Under the pieces are notes generated by a model that worked only from the letters and a program-made list of their open reading frames with translations, did not search any database and was not told the origin of the DNA. Shown here one piece after another: positions 16,036 through 24,147 of a stretch of 30,453 nt of DNA (position 1 is its first letter; every line of letters begins with the position of its first letter). The translations under genes and the position numbers were made by a program. Source of the DNA: Bacteroidales bacterium UBA1035 (lineage in GTDB: Bacteria > Bacteroidota > Bacteroidia > Bacteroidales > Dysgonomonadaceae); assembly GCA_002316835.1 (NCBI GenBank), contig DCEG01000057.1, forward strand, positions 1 through 30,453. Direction: 5' to 3'.

Positions 16036-17331
16036 ATGGCTAAAATCTGGAACAAAGGCTTCGATGCCGATAAATTGGTAGAAGCATTCACTGTGGGAAA
16101 AGATCGTGAATTTGATGTGCGATTGGCGAAATACGACATCATCGGCTCAATGGCGCACATTAAAATGCTGGCAAAAATAGGATTATTGGAAGCGGAAGAA
16201 GAAAAAACGCTTCGCGAAGAATTACAAAACATCCTCACAGAGGTGGAAAAAGGAAATTTCAAACTCGATGACGATGCCGAGGATATCCACTCACAAATTG
16301 AAGCAATACTCACAGAGAAACACGGCGAAAGGGGTAAAAAAATCCATTCGGGACGTTCGCGCAACGATCAGGTATTAGTTGACTTAAAACTCTTTTTCAA
16401 AGACGAAATCCGAAAAATCAAAGCCGATGCATTGCAACTCTTCGAGTTACTTCAATCGTTGAGTGAAAAGCATAAATCCATTTTGCTTCCCGGCTACACG
16501 CACGGACAAATCGCGATGCCTTCGTCCTTCGGATTGTGGTTCGGAGCGTATGCCGAAACACTTGTTGACGATATGCATATGCTTGTTGCGGCTTGGAACG
16601 TTGCTAACCAAAATCCGCTCGGTTCCGCTGCCGGATACGGAAGTTCGTTCCCTCTCGATCGTGAGATGACTACCCGTGAACTCGGTTTTGAAACGATGAA
16701 TTACAACGTGGTAGCGGCACAAATGGGACGTGGAAAAACAGAGCGTATTCTTGCTTTCAGCATCGCGTCGTTCGCCTCAACACTAAACAAATTGGCTGCC
16801 GATAATTGTATGTATTTATCGGGTAATTACGGTTTTATTTCGTATCCCGACAATCTGACTACCGGTTCGAGCATTATGCCGCACAAGAAAAACCCCGATG
16901 TGTGGGAACTCATCCGTGCGCACAGCAACCGATTGCAAAGCCTTCCCAATGAAATTGCTCTGATGACTACCAATTTGCCGCACGGCTACCATCGCGATTT
17001 TCAATTGTTGAAAGAAAATCTGTTTCCGGCATTTGAAACATTGCACACCTTGTTTGAAATGACGTATTTTATGCTTTCGCATATTTCGGTAAACGAAAAC
17101 ATTTTGGCTGATGAAAAATACAAATATCTTTTCACGGTGGAAAAAGTGAATGAGCTTGTTTTTCAAGGCGTTCCGTTCCGCGAGGCGTATCAGCAAATCG
17201 GACGCGAAGTGCAGGAAGGAACATTCGGAGCTGAGACGGCGGTCAATCACACGCACGAGGGGAGCATCGGGAATCTGTGTACTAGTAAGATCCGGGCGAA
17301 AATGAAAAAGGCAATGAAAAATATTAATTAG
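16036..17331 (+). CDS. argH: argininosuccinate lyase
   Basis: The 431-residue fumarase/aspartase-superfamily enzyme splits argininosuccinate into arginine and fumarate. Conserved regions are HSGRSRND (104-111), YTHGQIA with His156, and the signature GSSIMPHKKN (277-286), whose Ser278/Ser279 loop holds the catalytic serine. It is the last gene of the operon. The final base of its stop codon is the first base of a strong terminator hairpin. Confidence 0.96.
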   Translation: MAKIWNKGFDADKLVEAFTVGKDREFDVRLAKYDIIGSMAHIKMLAKIGLLEAEEEKTLREELQNILTEVEKGNFKLDDDAEDIHSQIEAILTEKHGERGKKIHSGRSRNDQVLVDLKLFFKDEIRKIKADALQLFELLQSLSEKHKSILLPGYTHGQIAMPSSFGLWFGAYAETLVDDMHMLVAAWNVANQNPLGSAAGYGSSFPLDREMTTRELGFETMNYNVVAAQMGRGKTERILAFSIASFASTLNKLAADNCMYLSGNYGFISYPDNLTTGSSIMPHKKNPDVWELIRAHSNRLQSLPNEIALMTTNLPHGYHRDFQLLKENLFPAFETLHTLFEMTYFMLSHISVNENILADEKYKYLFTVEKVNELVFQGVPFREAYQQIGREVQEGTFGAETAVNHTHEGSIGNLCTSKIRAKMKKAMKNIN

Positions 17332-17355
17332 GGCAGTCATTAGACTGCTCTTTTT
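17331..17355 (+). terminator. arginine operon terminator
   Basis: GGGCAGTC (17331-17338) pairs with GACTGCTC (17343-17350), with one G-U pair, across the loop ATTA. TTTTTC follows immediately. This is a textbook intrinsic terminator starting at the argH stop codon. Confidence 0.88.
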
Positions 17356-17413
17356 CTTTAGCTCTACCTGATTTTCTTCTTACCATTTGTAAGCACCCTA
17401 TCTCTTTTTTTAG

Positions 17414-17421
17414 TACTTTTG
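17414..17421 (+). promoter_or_regulatory. -7 promoter box for pta (TACTTTTG)
   Basis: TACTTTTG is the same sequence as the arginine operon box and matches TAnnTTTG. It lies 60 bases before the pta ATG, after the argH terminator, so pta starts its own transcript. Confidence 0.55.
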
Positions 17422-17439
17422 TAAAAGAAAAATTTCAAA

Positions 17440-17484
17440 ATGAATTTTTCTTTTGGAAAACATCAATCAATACAGATATTATGA
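17440..17484 (+). CDS. possible 14-codon upstream ORF overlapping the pta start
   Basis: An ATG at 17440 opens a 14-codon frame whose TGA (17482-17484) overlaps the pta ATG (17481) as ATGA. It begins just after the pta promoter. It could couple translation into pta, or may be chance. The peptide resembles nothing I know. Confidence 0.25.
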   Translation: MNFSFGKHQSIQIL

Positions 17485-18494
17485 ACTTAATCGACGAAAT
17501 TATCGCGCGTGCAAAAGCCGATAAGCAACGGATCGTTCTTCCCGAAAGTACAGAAACCCGTACCCTTCAGGCAGCAGATCAACTTATCCGTGATGAAGTA
17601 GCAGAAATAATTCTTCTCGGAAATCCACAAGAAATTAACGCTTTGGGCGATCATCTCAAACTGGAGCACATTGGTAAAGCAACAATTGTAGACCCCAAAA
17701 GCCACGAAAACAAGCAAACATATATCGACTTGTTAGTCGAACTTCGTCAATCGAAAGGAATGACTCCTGAAAAAGCAGCCGTTTTAGTAGAAGACCCATT
17801 GTATTTAGCTTGCCTGATGATAAAAAACGGTGATGCCGACGGCGAAATTGCCGGTGCACAAAACACCACGGGTGATGTGCTTCGCCCTGCGTTGCAGATA
17901 ATAAAAACATCACCTGGCGTCAGTGTTGTATCGGGTGCATTTATTATGTTCACGAAGACCCCCCAATATGGAAAAGAGGGTACTCTTATTTTTGCAGACT
18001 GCGCTGTTATGCCTAATCCCACAGCACAGGAACTGGCTTCAATTGCCATTGCATCAGCACAAACAGCACGTGCCATCGTGGGTGTTGAACCGCGGGTAGC
18101 AATGCTGAGTTTCTCCACCAAAGGCAGCGCTCAACACGAAATGATTGACAAAGTTGCAGAGGCCACACGCATTGCAAAAGAAATTGATCCTACATTACTC
18201 ATCGATGGCGAATTGCAAGCCGATGCAGCACTTGTTCTATCGGTTGGAGCGAGCAAAGCTCCCGGAAGCGAGATTGCCGGAAAAGCTAACGTTTTGGTTT
18301 TCCCTACGCTTGAAGCCGGAAATATAGGTTATAAACTTGTTCAGAGATTAGGAAATGCTGAAGCTGTAGGCCCTATTCTGCAAGGTATGGCAGCTCCTGT
18401 GAATGATTTATCCCGCGGTTGTTCAGTTGAAGATATTTACAGGATGGTTGCAATAGCTGCTAATCAGTCCATTGCGGCAAAATCGAAAAAATAG
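17481..18494 (+). CDS. pta: phosphate acetyltransferase
   Basis: The 337-residue enzyme interconverts acetyl-CoA and acetyl phosphate. This is the short single-domain form: it starts directly in the catalytic domain with RIVLPESTETRTL and has GDADGEIAGAQNTTGDVLRPALQ-type and GELQADAAL segments typical of the family. With ackA two genes downstream it makes the acetate-forming, ATP-yielding branch of fermentation. The next gene starts 17 bases after its stop, implying one operon. Confidence 0.95.
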   Translation: MNLIDEIIARAKADKQRIVLPESTETRTLQAADQLIRDEVAEIILLGNPQEINALGDHLKLEHIGKATIVDPKSHENKQTYIDLLVELRQSKGMTPEKAAVLVEDPLYLACLMIKNGDADGEIAGAQNTTGDVLRPALQIIKTSPGVSVVSGAFIMFTKTPQYGKEGTLIFADCAVMPNPTAQELASIAIASAQTARAIVGVEPRVAMLSFSTKGSAQHEMIDKVAEATRIAKEIDPTLLIDGELQADAALVLSVGASKAPGSEIAGKANVLVFPTLEAGNIGYKLVQRLGNAEAVGPILQGMAAPVNDLSRGCSVEDIYRMVAIAANQSIAAKSKK

Positions 18495-18511
18495 AAATAA
18501 AAAACAATATA

Positions 18512-19486
18512 ATGAGTGAATTAATCATTGAACCTATTGAGAAGTACGGACTCAATATCAGTCACGAGAAAAAAGCGCTGTTCTCAAGAATTGGGGTGGT
18601 CGGAGCCGGAAAAGAAGGACGAACCATTATAAACCTGACTGCTTCAGCGGGAATGGATGTGGTTTTTATGGATGAATCCCAGGAACGCATCGACTTCGTT
18701 TTTCAAGAACTAAACAGATTAATGGACAAAAAGATCAGCAGGTGGGGGTTAACACAATCTGAAAAGAAAGTGATCATGAACAGAATTACTCCCACGTTAA
18801 GCTATGATGCTTTTGCCGGGTGCGATCTGGTAATCGAATGTACCAGATATTCAGAATCGGGACGCAGGAGTACACCACTTAGAAAGAATATCTTCAAAAT
18901 ACTGGAAGATATTCTGGATCCTGACGCTATAATTGCCACTAACGGACCTACCGTTATTATCAGTGAGTTGGCAGCTGATCTTGCTCATAAAGAACGATGC
19001 GTAAGCCTCTATTTCCCTGTTTCTCATCCCGATGCAAGAATCCTCGAAATAGTTAAAGGAATGTATACTTCGGAAGAAGTGTATAGCAAAATGGAGATTT
19101 TCGCTCAGCTTATCAACTATATGCCTCATCGGGTAAATGAAAGCAACGGTAACGTAAGCATACGCTTGCTGACAATTATGCTTAATGAGGCCTGTCAGAT
19201 GTTACTTGAAAGAGTGACTAGCCTGCAAAGCATCGAAGAGACGTTTACTGTTATTTATGGACAGCGATACGGAATTTTCAGAGTGGCTGACATTGTTGGT
19301 ATAGAGCGTCTTGTTACGATTATGGAAGCTATGTTTAACGATTTTGGAGAAAAACATTACAAACCAAATCCATTGTTATGGAAACTCTATCGTTCCAATC
19401 AACTTGGAGTTCGCACAAGTAAAGGGTTTTATATTTACGATGAAAATGGGAATGTTATTTCTGAAAATAAGTCGTTATTCAATTAA
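18512..19486 (+). CDS. degenerate 3-hydroxyacyl-CoA dehydrogenase homologue
   Basis: The 324-residue protein has the two-domain layout of 3-hydroxybutyryl-CoA dehydrogenase. An NAD-binding Rossmann domain with GAGKEG at 31-36 and a later acidic residue (Asp54) comes first. A C-terminal domain ends in GVRTSKGFYIYD. Several catalytic positions are changed. The usual HFFNP histidine aligns with Tyr167, although the partner Glu179 remains. The asparagine after PGF aligns with Ile217. The SNTSS stretch reads TNGPT. Ordinary hydroxyacyl-CoA oxidation is therefore doubtful. Its place between pta and ackA suggests a role tied to acetyl-CoA or NAD status, but the function is unknown. Confidence 0.75.
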   Translation: MSELIIEPIEKYGLNISHEKKALFSRIGVVGAGKEGRTIINLTASAGMDVVFMDESQERIDFVFQELNRLMDKKISRWGLTQSEKKVIMNRITPTLSYDAFAGCDLVIECTRYSESGRRSTPLRKNIFKILEDILDPDAIIATNGPTVIISELAADLAHKERCVSLYFPVSHPDARILEIVKGMYTSEEVYSKMEIFAQLINYMPHRVNESNGNVSIRLLTIMLNEACQMLLERVTSLQSIEETFTVIYGQRYGIFRVADIVGIERLVTIMEAMFNDFGEKHYKPNPLLWKLYRSNQLGVRTSKGFYIYDENGNVISENKSLFN

Positions 19487-19545
19487 AAACAAATAAGGAC
19501 ATATCGCTTGTCGCAGACAGACTTTGTGTCTTCAAATAAAAAAAC

Positions 19546-20745
19546 ATGAAGATTTTAGTATTAAATTGCGGAAGTTCTTCCATAAAATATAAGCTTTTCA
19601 ATATGGAAAGCAACGAAGTTGTTGCCCAAGGTGGGGTGGAGAAGATAGGAATGAAAGGCTCATTTTTGAAACTCACCCTCCCCGATGGACAGAAAGTACA
19701 GCTCGAAGGTGAAATTTTGGAACATCGTGCAGGTATTGAGTATATTTTTGGCGTGATGTTGAGTGAAAAATACGGATGTATCAAATCTCTCGATGAAATT
19801 GACGCTGTCGGACATCGTGTAGTGCATGGTGGAGAGCGTTTCAACGCGAGCGTACTCATTACTGCAGAAGTTATAGAAATGCTGGAGGATTGTATAGAAT
19901 TAGCCCCATTGCATAACCCGCCTAATCTGAAAGGTATTTACGCAATTCAGGAATTATTGCCCGATACGCCCCAGGTGAGTGTTTTCGACACGGCCTTTCA
20001 TCAAACCATGCCCGATTACGCTTACGTCTATGGGCTCCCTTACTCACTATATGAAAAATACGGCATTCGCCGGTACGGATTTCACGGTACAAGCCACAGA
20101 TACGTTTCCAGGCGGGCGTGTGAGTTTCTAAATGTTCCTTATGAATCTCAACGTATAATTACGGCTCATATAGGTAATGGAGTTTCCATAACTGCAATTA
20201 AAGACGGGAAATCTGTGGATACGAGCATGGGGATGACTCCCGTTGAAGGTCTTATGATGGGGACACGTTCCGGTGATCTTGATCCGGGAGTCATATCGTA
20301 TATAATGGAAAAGGAGCACATGAGCGCTCCAGGTATTTCTACTCTACTTAATAAGTTCTCCGGAGTGTTGGGTATTTCGGGGCTTTCATCTGACATGCGG
20401 GAAATTGAAGCAGGAGTAAAAGAGAATAATTCAAGAGCAATTCTTGCACTAAAATCTTATGATTACCGGCTTAAGAAATACATTGGAGCTTACAGTGCTG
20501 TTTTAGGTGGTGTTGATGTTCTTGTATTTACAGGTGGAGTGGGTGAGAATCAGTGGACTACACGGAGTGCTGTTTGTAAAGATATGGAATATATGGGTAT
20601 TGAACTTGATGAAGAACTTAACAAATCGGTTCGTGCAAAAGAAGTTGTGATCAGCAAGCCAACTTCAAAGGTGAAAGTGGTGATAATTCCTACAGATGAA
20701 GAATTGACCATTGCAAAAGATACTGTAGAAATGCTAGGAAAATAG
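19546..20745 (+). CDS. ackA: acetate kinase
   Basis: The 399-residue enzyme converts acetyl phosphate and ADP into acetate and ATP. Active-site residues sit at positions familiar from the Methanosarcina enzyme: Asn7 in LNCGSSS, Arg91 in GHRVVHGGER, Asp148 in FDTAFHQT, His180 in GFHGTSHRY and Arg241 in GTRSGDLDP. The TDEE segment near 383-386 carries the metal-binding glutamate. It lies 59 bases after the dehydrogenase homologue and is followed by two hairpins. Confidence 0.97.
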   Translation: MKILVLNCGSSSIKYKLFNMESNEVVAQGGVEKIGMKGSFLKLTLPDGQKVQLEGEILEHRAGIEYIFGVMLSEKYGCIKSLDEIDAVGHRVVHGGERFNASVLITAEVIEMLEDCIELAPLHNPPNLKGIYAIQELLPDTPQVSVFDTAFHQTMPDYAYVYGLPYSLYEKYGIRRYGFHGTSHRYVSRRACEFLNVPYESQRIITAHIGNGVSITAIKDGKSVDTSMGMTPVEGLMMGTRSGDLDPGVISYIMEKEHMSAPGISTLLNKFSGVLGISGLSSDMREIEAGVKENNSRAILALKSYDYRLKKYIGAYSAVLGGVDVLVFTGGVGENQWTTRSAVCKDMEYMGIELDEELNKSVRAKEVVISKPTSKVKVVIIPTDEELTIAKDTVEMLGK

Positions 20746-20754
20746 AACTCATAT

Positions 20755-20787
20755 GCCGAATTGTGCTCCTTTTAGGAGACTTTCGGC
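20755..20787 (+). other. 3' hairpin after ackA
   Basis: GCCGAA (20755-20760) pairs with TTCGGC (20782-20787), enclosing CTCCT/AGGAG (20766-20770 with 20774-20778). No U-tract follows, so it is more likely a stabilising 3' structure than the terminator. Confidence 0.45.
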
Positions 20788-20801
20788 CTAAAGCAATAGT
20801 G

Positions 20802-20842
20802 AAGTCCCATGATGCTGCTACTCAGTGTTGTGGGACTTTTCT
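20802..20842 (+). terminator. pta-ackA operon terminator
   Basis: AAGTCCCA (20802-20809) pairs with TGGGACTT (20831-20838), followed by TTCTT. The loop is long (21 bases) with a possible small inner stem. It is a plausible intrinsic terminator for the pta-ackA transcript. Confidence 0.65.
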
Positions 20843-20876
20843 TGAATTGTGAATTGACTAAGTTTAACCAGCTAAG

Positions 20877-20919
20877 AACAAAAAACGTCACCAGAGAATA
20901 AATTCTAACCGGCGACGTT
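20877..20919 (-). terminator. minus-strand terminator downstream of the orphan HTH gene
   Basis: On the minus strand an 11-pair stem (20919-20909 with 20894-20884, two G-U pairs) is followed by TTTTTT. It lies about 185 bases beyond the stop at 21104 and would end that transcript. The opposite reading has no U-tract. The rest of the spacer 20920-21103 holds nothing I can identify. Confidence 0.6.
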
Positions 20920-21103
20920 CTTACATAGATAATTTAAAGTAGAATTTAAAAGAAAAAGTTTATCTAAAAGTTTTAGATTTCAGGCCGGTTATTTCAATAA
21001 AAAATATACGGCATTAAACAACCAATTGTATAATAGCGCGAATATGTAAATAACCGGATTATTTTTTATAAATAATCAACAATATACATATCGGTTTCAA
21101 CTT

Positions 21104-21469
21104 CTATTGAATAAAGTTACGATAGTATGATGGTGTTACTCCGGTATGCCTTTTGAACGTACGAGAAAAGTATGCTAAATCAATAAAACCGCATGTTTTT
21201 GCAACTTCACCAATATTTTTATCAAACTGAACCAGTTGTTTTTTTGCATGATTAACTTTCAACTGGATAATATATGCATTGGTTGAATACCCCGAGGCCG
21301 CATTAATTTTTCGGTTAAGTTGCGATATACTCATGTTTAATTCTCTGGCAATCGAGCTGGGAGATAAACCCGGATCGGATATTTTCTGATTGATAATATC
21401 GGTGACCTTTTGGAGAAAAACCACATTCACACGCATCGGCCTTGATTCGCACTTGAGAGTTGTTTTCAT
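21104..21469 (-). CDS. orphan AraC-type DNA-binding domain, probable remnant of a hybrid sensor kinase
   Basis: The 121-residue protein consists almost only of an AraC double helix-turn-helix domain. It closely matches the C-terminus of the hybrid kinase at 25961-28831: both share SQLNRKINA, DKNIGEVA, CGF and AYFSRTFK followed by TGVTP. The frame stays open upstream of the ATG to 21551. The region before the ATG (NEILSII, then a KNEKMK stretch) is vaguely like the end of that kinase's receiver domain and linker. I read it as the 3' remnant of a second hybrid kinase, possibly still making a free DNA-binding protein. No TAnnTTTG promoter is evident upstream. Confidence 0.65.
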   Translation of the reverse strand: MKTTLKCESRPMRVNVVFLQKVTDIINQKISDPGLSPSSIARELNMSISQLNRKINAASGYSTNAYIIQLKVNHAKKQLVQFDKNIGEVAKTCGFIDLAYFSRTFKRHTGVTPSYYRNFIQ

Positions 21470-22004
21470 CTTTTCATTTTTTGTTGTTCTTATTACACTA
21501 ATTGTAATTATGGACAGAATTTCATTATCAGCCGGAATGAGTGGGTTCTAAATATGTACTGTATATTTAAACTCTGCAGGAGAATTAAATTATTACATAT
21601 ACTTTGGGGTTACTCTTCCAACCAAATTTGAAGAAGCAAGTAATAATGACCTAATAAAATATTAGGACAATATAAAACCACAAATGTTAAACATAAATTT
21701 TTCCAGAAAGATACATAGTAGGTCATTTACTTAACACAATGCATCCACTTTATCACAAAAATAATTTGATATGAATGAAAACGTTAGGATTATTTATACA
21801 AAATTTTGGACTCAGCAGGCATTAACATTTATTATATTTGTATTCTGCAGACATGGTTATTGAGCTAGTTATCTTGTAATCAGTCGATTATTCGACTGCA
21901 ATAAGAATAAAGCCTTTATCCGGAATATTTAGAAAAACGTGAATATTCTTAATACTTCCCAACATCACGTTGTAGCTGTTTTAGTTTACCCAATGCAGTA
22001 TGAA
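21470..22004. other. long non-coding region with inverted repeats
   Basis: No convincing gene is present. Visible structure: CCTAATA/TATTAGG (21650-21656 with 21660-21666), CAGTCGA/TCGACTG (21881-21887 with 21892-21898), GAATATT/AATATTC (21923-21929 with 21942-21948) and AACGTGA/TCACGTT (21936-21942 with 21965-21971). A plus-strand TATATTTG box lies at 21833-21840. The region may hold a small RNA, operators, or the decayed body of a kinase gene. Confidence 0.35.
21833..21840 (+). promoter_or_regulatory. possible -7 promoter box (TATATTTG)
   Basis: This is an exact TAnnTTTG match on the plus strand, with TTTTG at 21804-21808 as a loosely spaced -33 candidate. No plus-strand gene follows, so it would have to drive a non-coding RNA. 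Confidence 0.25.
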
Positions 22005-22041
22005 AATACGCAGTGCGGTTTGAGGAGCCGCATTGCGTATT
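22005..22041 (-). terminator. terminator of the DUF2589-subtilase operon
   Basis: A 14-pair stem (AATACGCAGTGCGG with CCGCATTGCGTATT, one G-U pair) encloses a 9-base loop. On the minus strand it is followed by TTTTC and lies 43 bases beyond the stop of the last gene of the operon. The U-tract is short but the stem is strong. Confidence 0.65.
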
Positions 22042-22084
22042 CGGACATTTTAATTGAATAGATAAAATAATTGTTTACTCATCA

Positions 22085-22297
22085 TTAAATAAAAAAATCA
22101 TCTTTTTCTTCTTCAACAGCAGAAAAAAAATCGAATTCTATTTCTTCAATGTTTTGATCAGTCTCAAATTTTACTATTCTCAACTTAGAATAGTATTTAA
22201 GTATTTCTATCCCTAAGTCTGTTAATTTCGTTTTAACATTCTTAAAAGATGTTCCATTCTTAATAACGCCAAAGTATATTTTCATTTTCTTATCCAT
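22085..22297 (-). CDS. small I9-propeptide-like protein, partner of the subtilase
   Basis: The 70-residue protein begins 8 bases inside the end of the subtilase gene (ATGGATAA shares start and stop), so translation is probably coupled. The pattern is a strand (KIYFGVIK), a helix (NVKTKLTDLG), then two strands with YYSKLRIVKF, and an acidic tail ending EEEKDDFFI. This order is like the inhibitor-I9/propeptide domains that fold and inhibit subtilisins, although the second helix is short. It may therefore be a separate inhibitor or folding aid for the neighbouring protease. The similarity is by pattern only. Confidence 0.6.
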   Translation of the reverse strand: MDKKMKIYFGVIKNGTSFKNVKTKLTDLGIEILKYYSKLRIVKFETDQNIEEIEFDFFSAVEEEKDDFFI

Positions 22298-23552
22298 GAA
22301 TAACCTGAATTAAACCACTTCCGATATCTCTGTATTTGAGATTCTCAATCGGTTTTGCATTATTTTCGATTAGCTTCCAAATTTCACGAGCATTCAAATC
22401 GGGAAATTGTTCCATATAAAGAGCTGCAAGACCTGAAACGTGTGGTGTTGCCATGCTTGTTCCACTCAGCAAGACATAATTTCCCGAATTTGCGCCTTTT
22501 TGCGGATAAGAACTTAACACATCCACGCCGGGTGCACAAACGTTAATATTGCCACCTGTTGCAGCATTGATTCCTGCATTGGAAAATCGGGCAACCCGCA
22601 TCTGGTTGTCTATAGCTGCTACGGCCATTACAGAAAGAGAATTTGCCGGAACAGAAACAGGAAGAGGCAAAGAAGGTCTTTTGCTGTCATTTCCTGCGGC
22701 AGCTATTATCAGACAATTGTTATCCAAAGCTTTCGTTCCAACAGTCTCGAAGAGTATTGACGGTTTTTCATTCAATTTTACGGGCGAAGCTAACGATAAC
22801 GAAATGATTCTGAATTTTTTGGTGATAGCCCAGTCTATAGCATCGATAATACTGCTTGTAGTCCCTCTCCCTGTGTTTGAAAGCACTTTCCCGACTTTTA
22901 GATTACAGTCTTTTGCGATTCCATATCGTTTTCCTGTATCGTTCCGTACGTTTCCGCACGCAATGCCGGCACAATGTGTTCCATGGCCGTTTGGGTCTTT
23001 ATCCCACTCTTCACCTTCAATAAACGATTTTCCTTCTATTGTTCTGCCTGCAAAATCGGGATGTGAGATCTCGAACCCTGTATCCAGCACGCAAACATCA
23101 ATTCCTTTACCTGAGAATTGAGTGTTTCCCATTCCAATTGCTTTTAGACCCCACTCTAATTCTGTGTTAACGGGTTTAGGAATAGGCTTATTCCGGATAA
23201 AACTTTCTAATTCCAGAATTTTATTTTTCAATTGATCAATGTCAGTTTTCAGGTCATTAATAAGTGCAATTTCATCAGCAGAATAAAATTCTCGTTCTTT
23301 TTCAAAATAAACAATAGGACTCTTACTGTCGCTAACCGACATACTTAATTGTTTTTCGTCCACATCATCAACCACCATCATTCCCAGATTTTTGTATAGA
23401 ACTGCGTTATTGTTGTCGATAATGTCGAAGGAACGGTTGTCTTTCGATAAATATTCTGAAGATGTGACACTTACGGAGAACTCTTTCTCCATATTTCGTA
23501 TCGATTTTTCATTTTGATTGGCCAGTAAAACAATATATCTGTTATTTGCCAT
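22290..23552 (-). CDS. S8 family subtilisin-like serine protease, no signal peptide
   Basis: The 420-residue protein has the full catalytic triad: Asp157 in VLDTGF, His190 in GHGTHCAG, and Ser366 in SGTSMATPHVSG, with the oxyanion Asn288 in AAAGND. Residues 1-90 form an N-terminal domain beginning RYIVLLA and ending IVYFEKE, which may be an I9-like prodomain. Residues about 90-120 are a probable coiled coil. With no signal sequence it should act in the cytoplasm, unlike most secreted subtilases. It is the fourth gene of the operon, 10 bases after the helical protein and overlapping the small I9-like gene. Its substrate is unknown; the co-encoded proteins are obvious candidates. Confidence 0.93.
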   Translation of the reverse strand: MANNRYIVLLANQNEKSIRNMEKEFSVSVTSSEYLSKDNRSFDIIDNNNAVLYKNLGMMVVDDVDEKQLSMSVSDSKSPIVYFEKEREFYSADEIALINDLKTDIDQLKNKILELESFIRNKPIPKPVNTELEWGLKAIGMGNTQFSGKGIDVCVLDTGFEISHPDFAGRTIEGKSFIEGEEWDKDPNGHGTHCAGIACGNVRNDTGKRYGIAKDCNLKVGKVLSNTGRGTTSSIIDAIDWAITKKFRIISLSLASPVKLNEKPSILFETVGTKALDNNCLIIAAAGNDSKRPSLPLPVSVPANSLSVMAVAAIDNQMRVARFSNAGINAATGGNINVCAPGVDVLSSYPQKGANSGNYVLLSGTSMATPHVSGLAALYMEQFPDLNAREIWKLIENNAKPIENLKYRDIGSGLIQVIHG

Positions 23553-23562
23553 AATTCTATTT

Positions 23563-24147
23563 TTATTGAATCGTAATTTTATAAATAACTTTTTCGAGAA
23601 GCAAGTAAATATCTTCCGAAATTAAATTCGTTAGTAGTTTTTTGTTTATAAGTGAAATTGAACCATTTTGAGACAGCAGATAGCTCCAGAAAACTTCGAT
23701 CTTAGGGATAGAATCCAGATCTTTGAGTTTTTCATCTGTTAATACTCCTTGCTGATAAAAATTGAGAATTAAATTGGACAGTATTTCTTCTCCTTCTTCG
23801 AGTTTTGAAACTTCTTTTTTATAAATTTCCTGCAACAGCAGGTCAAGGCTCTCAATTCCATTATAAGAAAATCCCCACAGTAATTCTCTTTTCCCCGAAT
23901 CTATTTTCTCCATTTTTGATGGGTTGAAGCCTCTTTTTACAGTTTGAAGCATACTTTTTATTCTAAGAATCTCCGACTCTTTGGAGTTTTCGCCTCTTTT
24001 TTCAAAATAATCAGATAAGTTGGCCAAAAATAAATTAAACCGATGCTCAAAATCGAATGATTTTTCGACATACAACTTCTGAATCTGATTGAATTCTGTA
24101 AAAAATTCATCTATAACCCTTACTTTATTATGGATAAGTTCTTTCAT
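23563..24147 (-). CDS. unrecognised helical protein of the DUF2589-subtilase operon
   Basis: This is a 194-residue protein I do not recognise. It appears almost entirely alpha-helical, rich in Lys, Glu, Leu and Ile, without signal peptide, membrane segment or catalytic motif. There are few prolines, and an aromatic stretch (LLWGFSYNGI) occurs near residues 88-97. Its ATG immediately follows the stop of the preceding gene with no gap, so the two are surely co-translated. The position suggests a structural or adaptor part of the same complex. Confidence 0.7.
   Translation of the reverse strand: MKELIHNKVRVIDEFFTEFNQIQKLYVEKSFDFEHRFNLFLANLSDYFEKRGENSKESEILRIKSMLQTVKRGFNPSKMEKIDSGKRELLWGFSYNGIESLDLLLQEIYKKEVSKLEEGEEILSNLILNFYQQGVLTDEKLKDLDSIPKIEVFWSYLLSQNGSISLINKKLLTNLISEDIYLLLEKVIYKITIQ

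Noticed and set aside
20884..20919. Hairpin near 20900 as a second terminator for ackA
   Set aside because: Read on the plus strand it is followed by CTTACATAG with no U-tract; the T-run is only on the minus strand.
21771..21863. 30-codon plus-strand ORF in the long gap
   Set aside because: It has a hydrophobic end but no motif and no promoter before it (the nearest box is inside it). It could be chance in AT-rich DNA.
22549..23121. 190-codon open frame on the plus strand opposite the subtilase
   Set aside because: It is fully antisense to a gene with an intact catalytic triad, and its translation is a low-complexity Ala/Ser/Pro mix with no recognisable motif.
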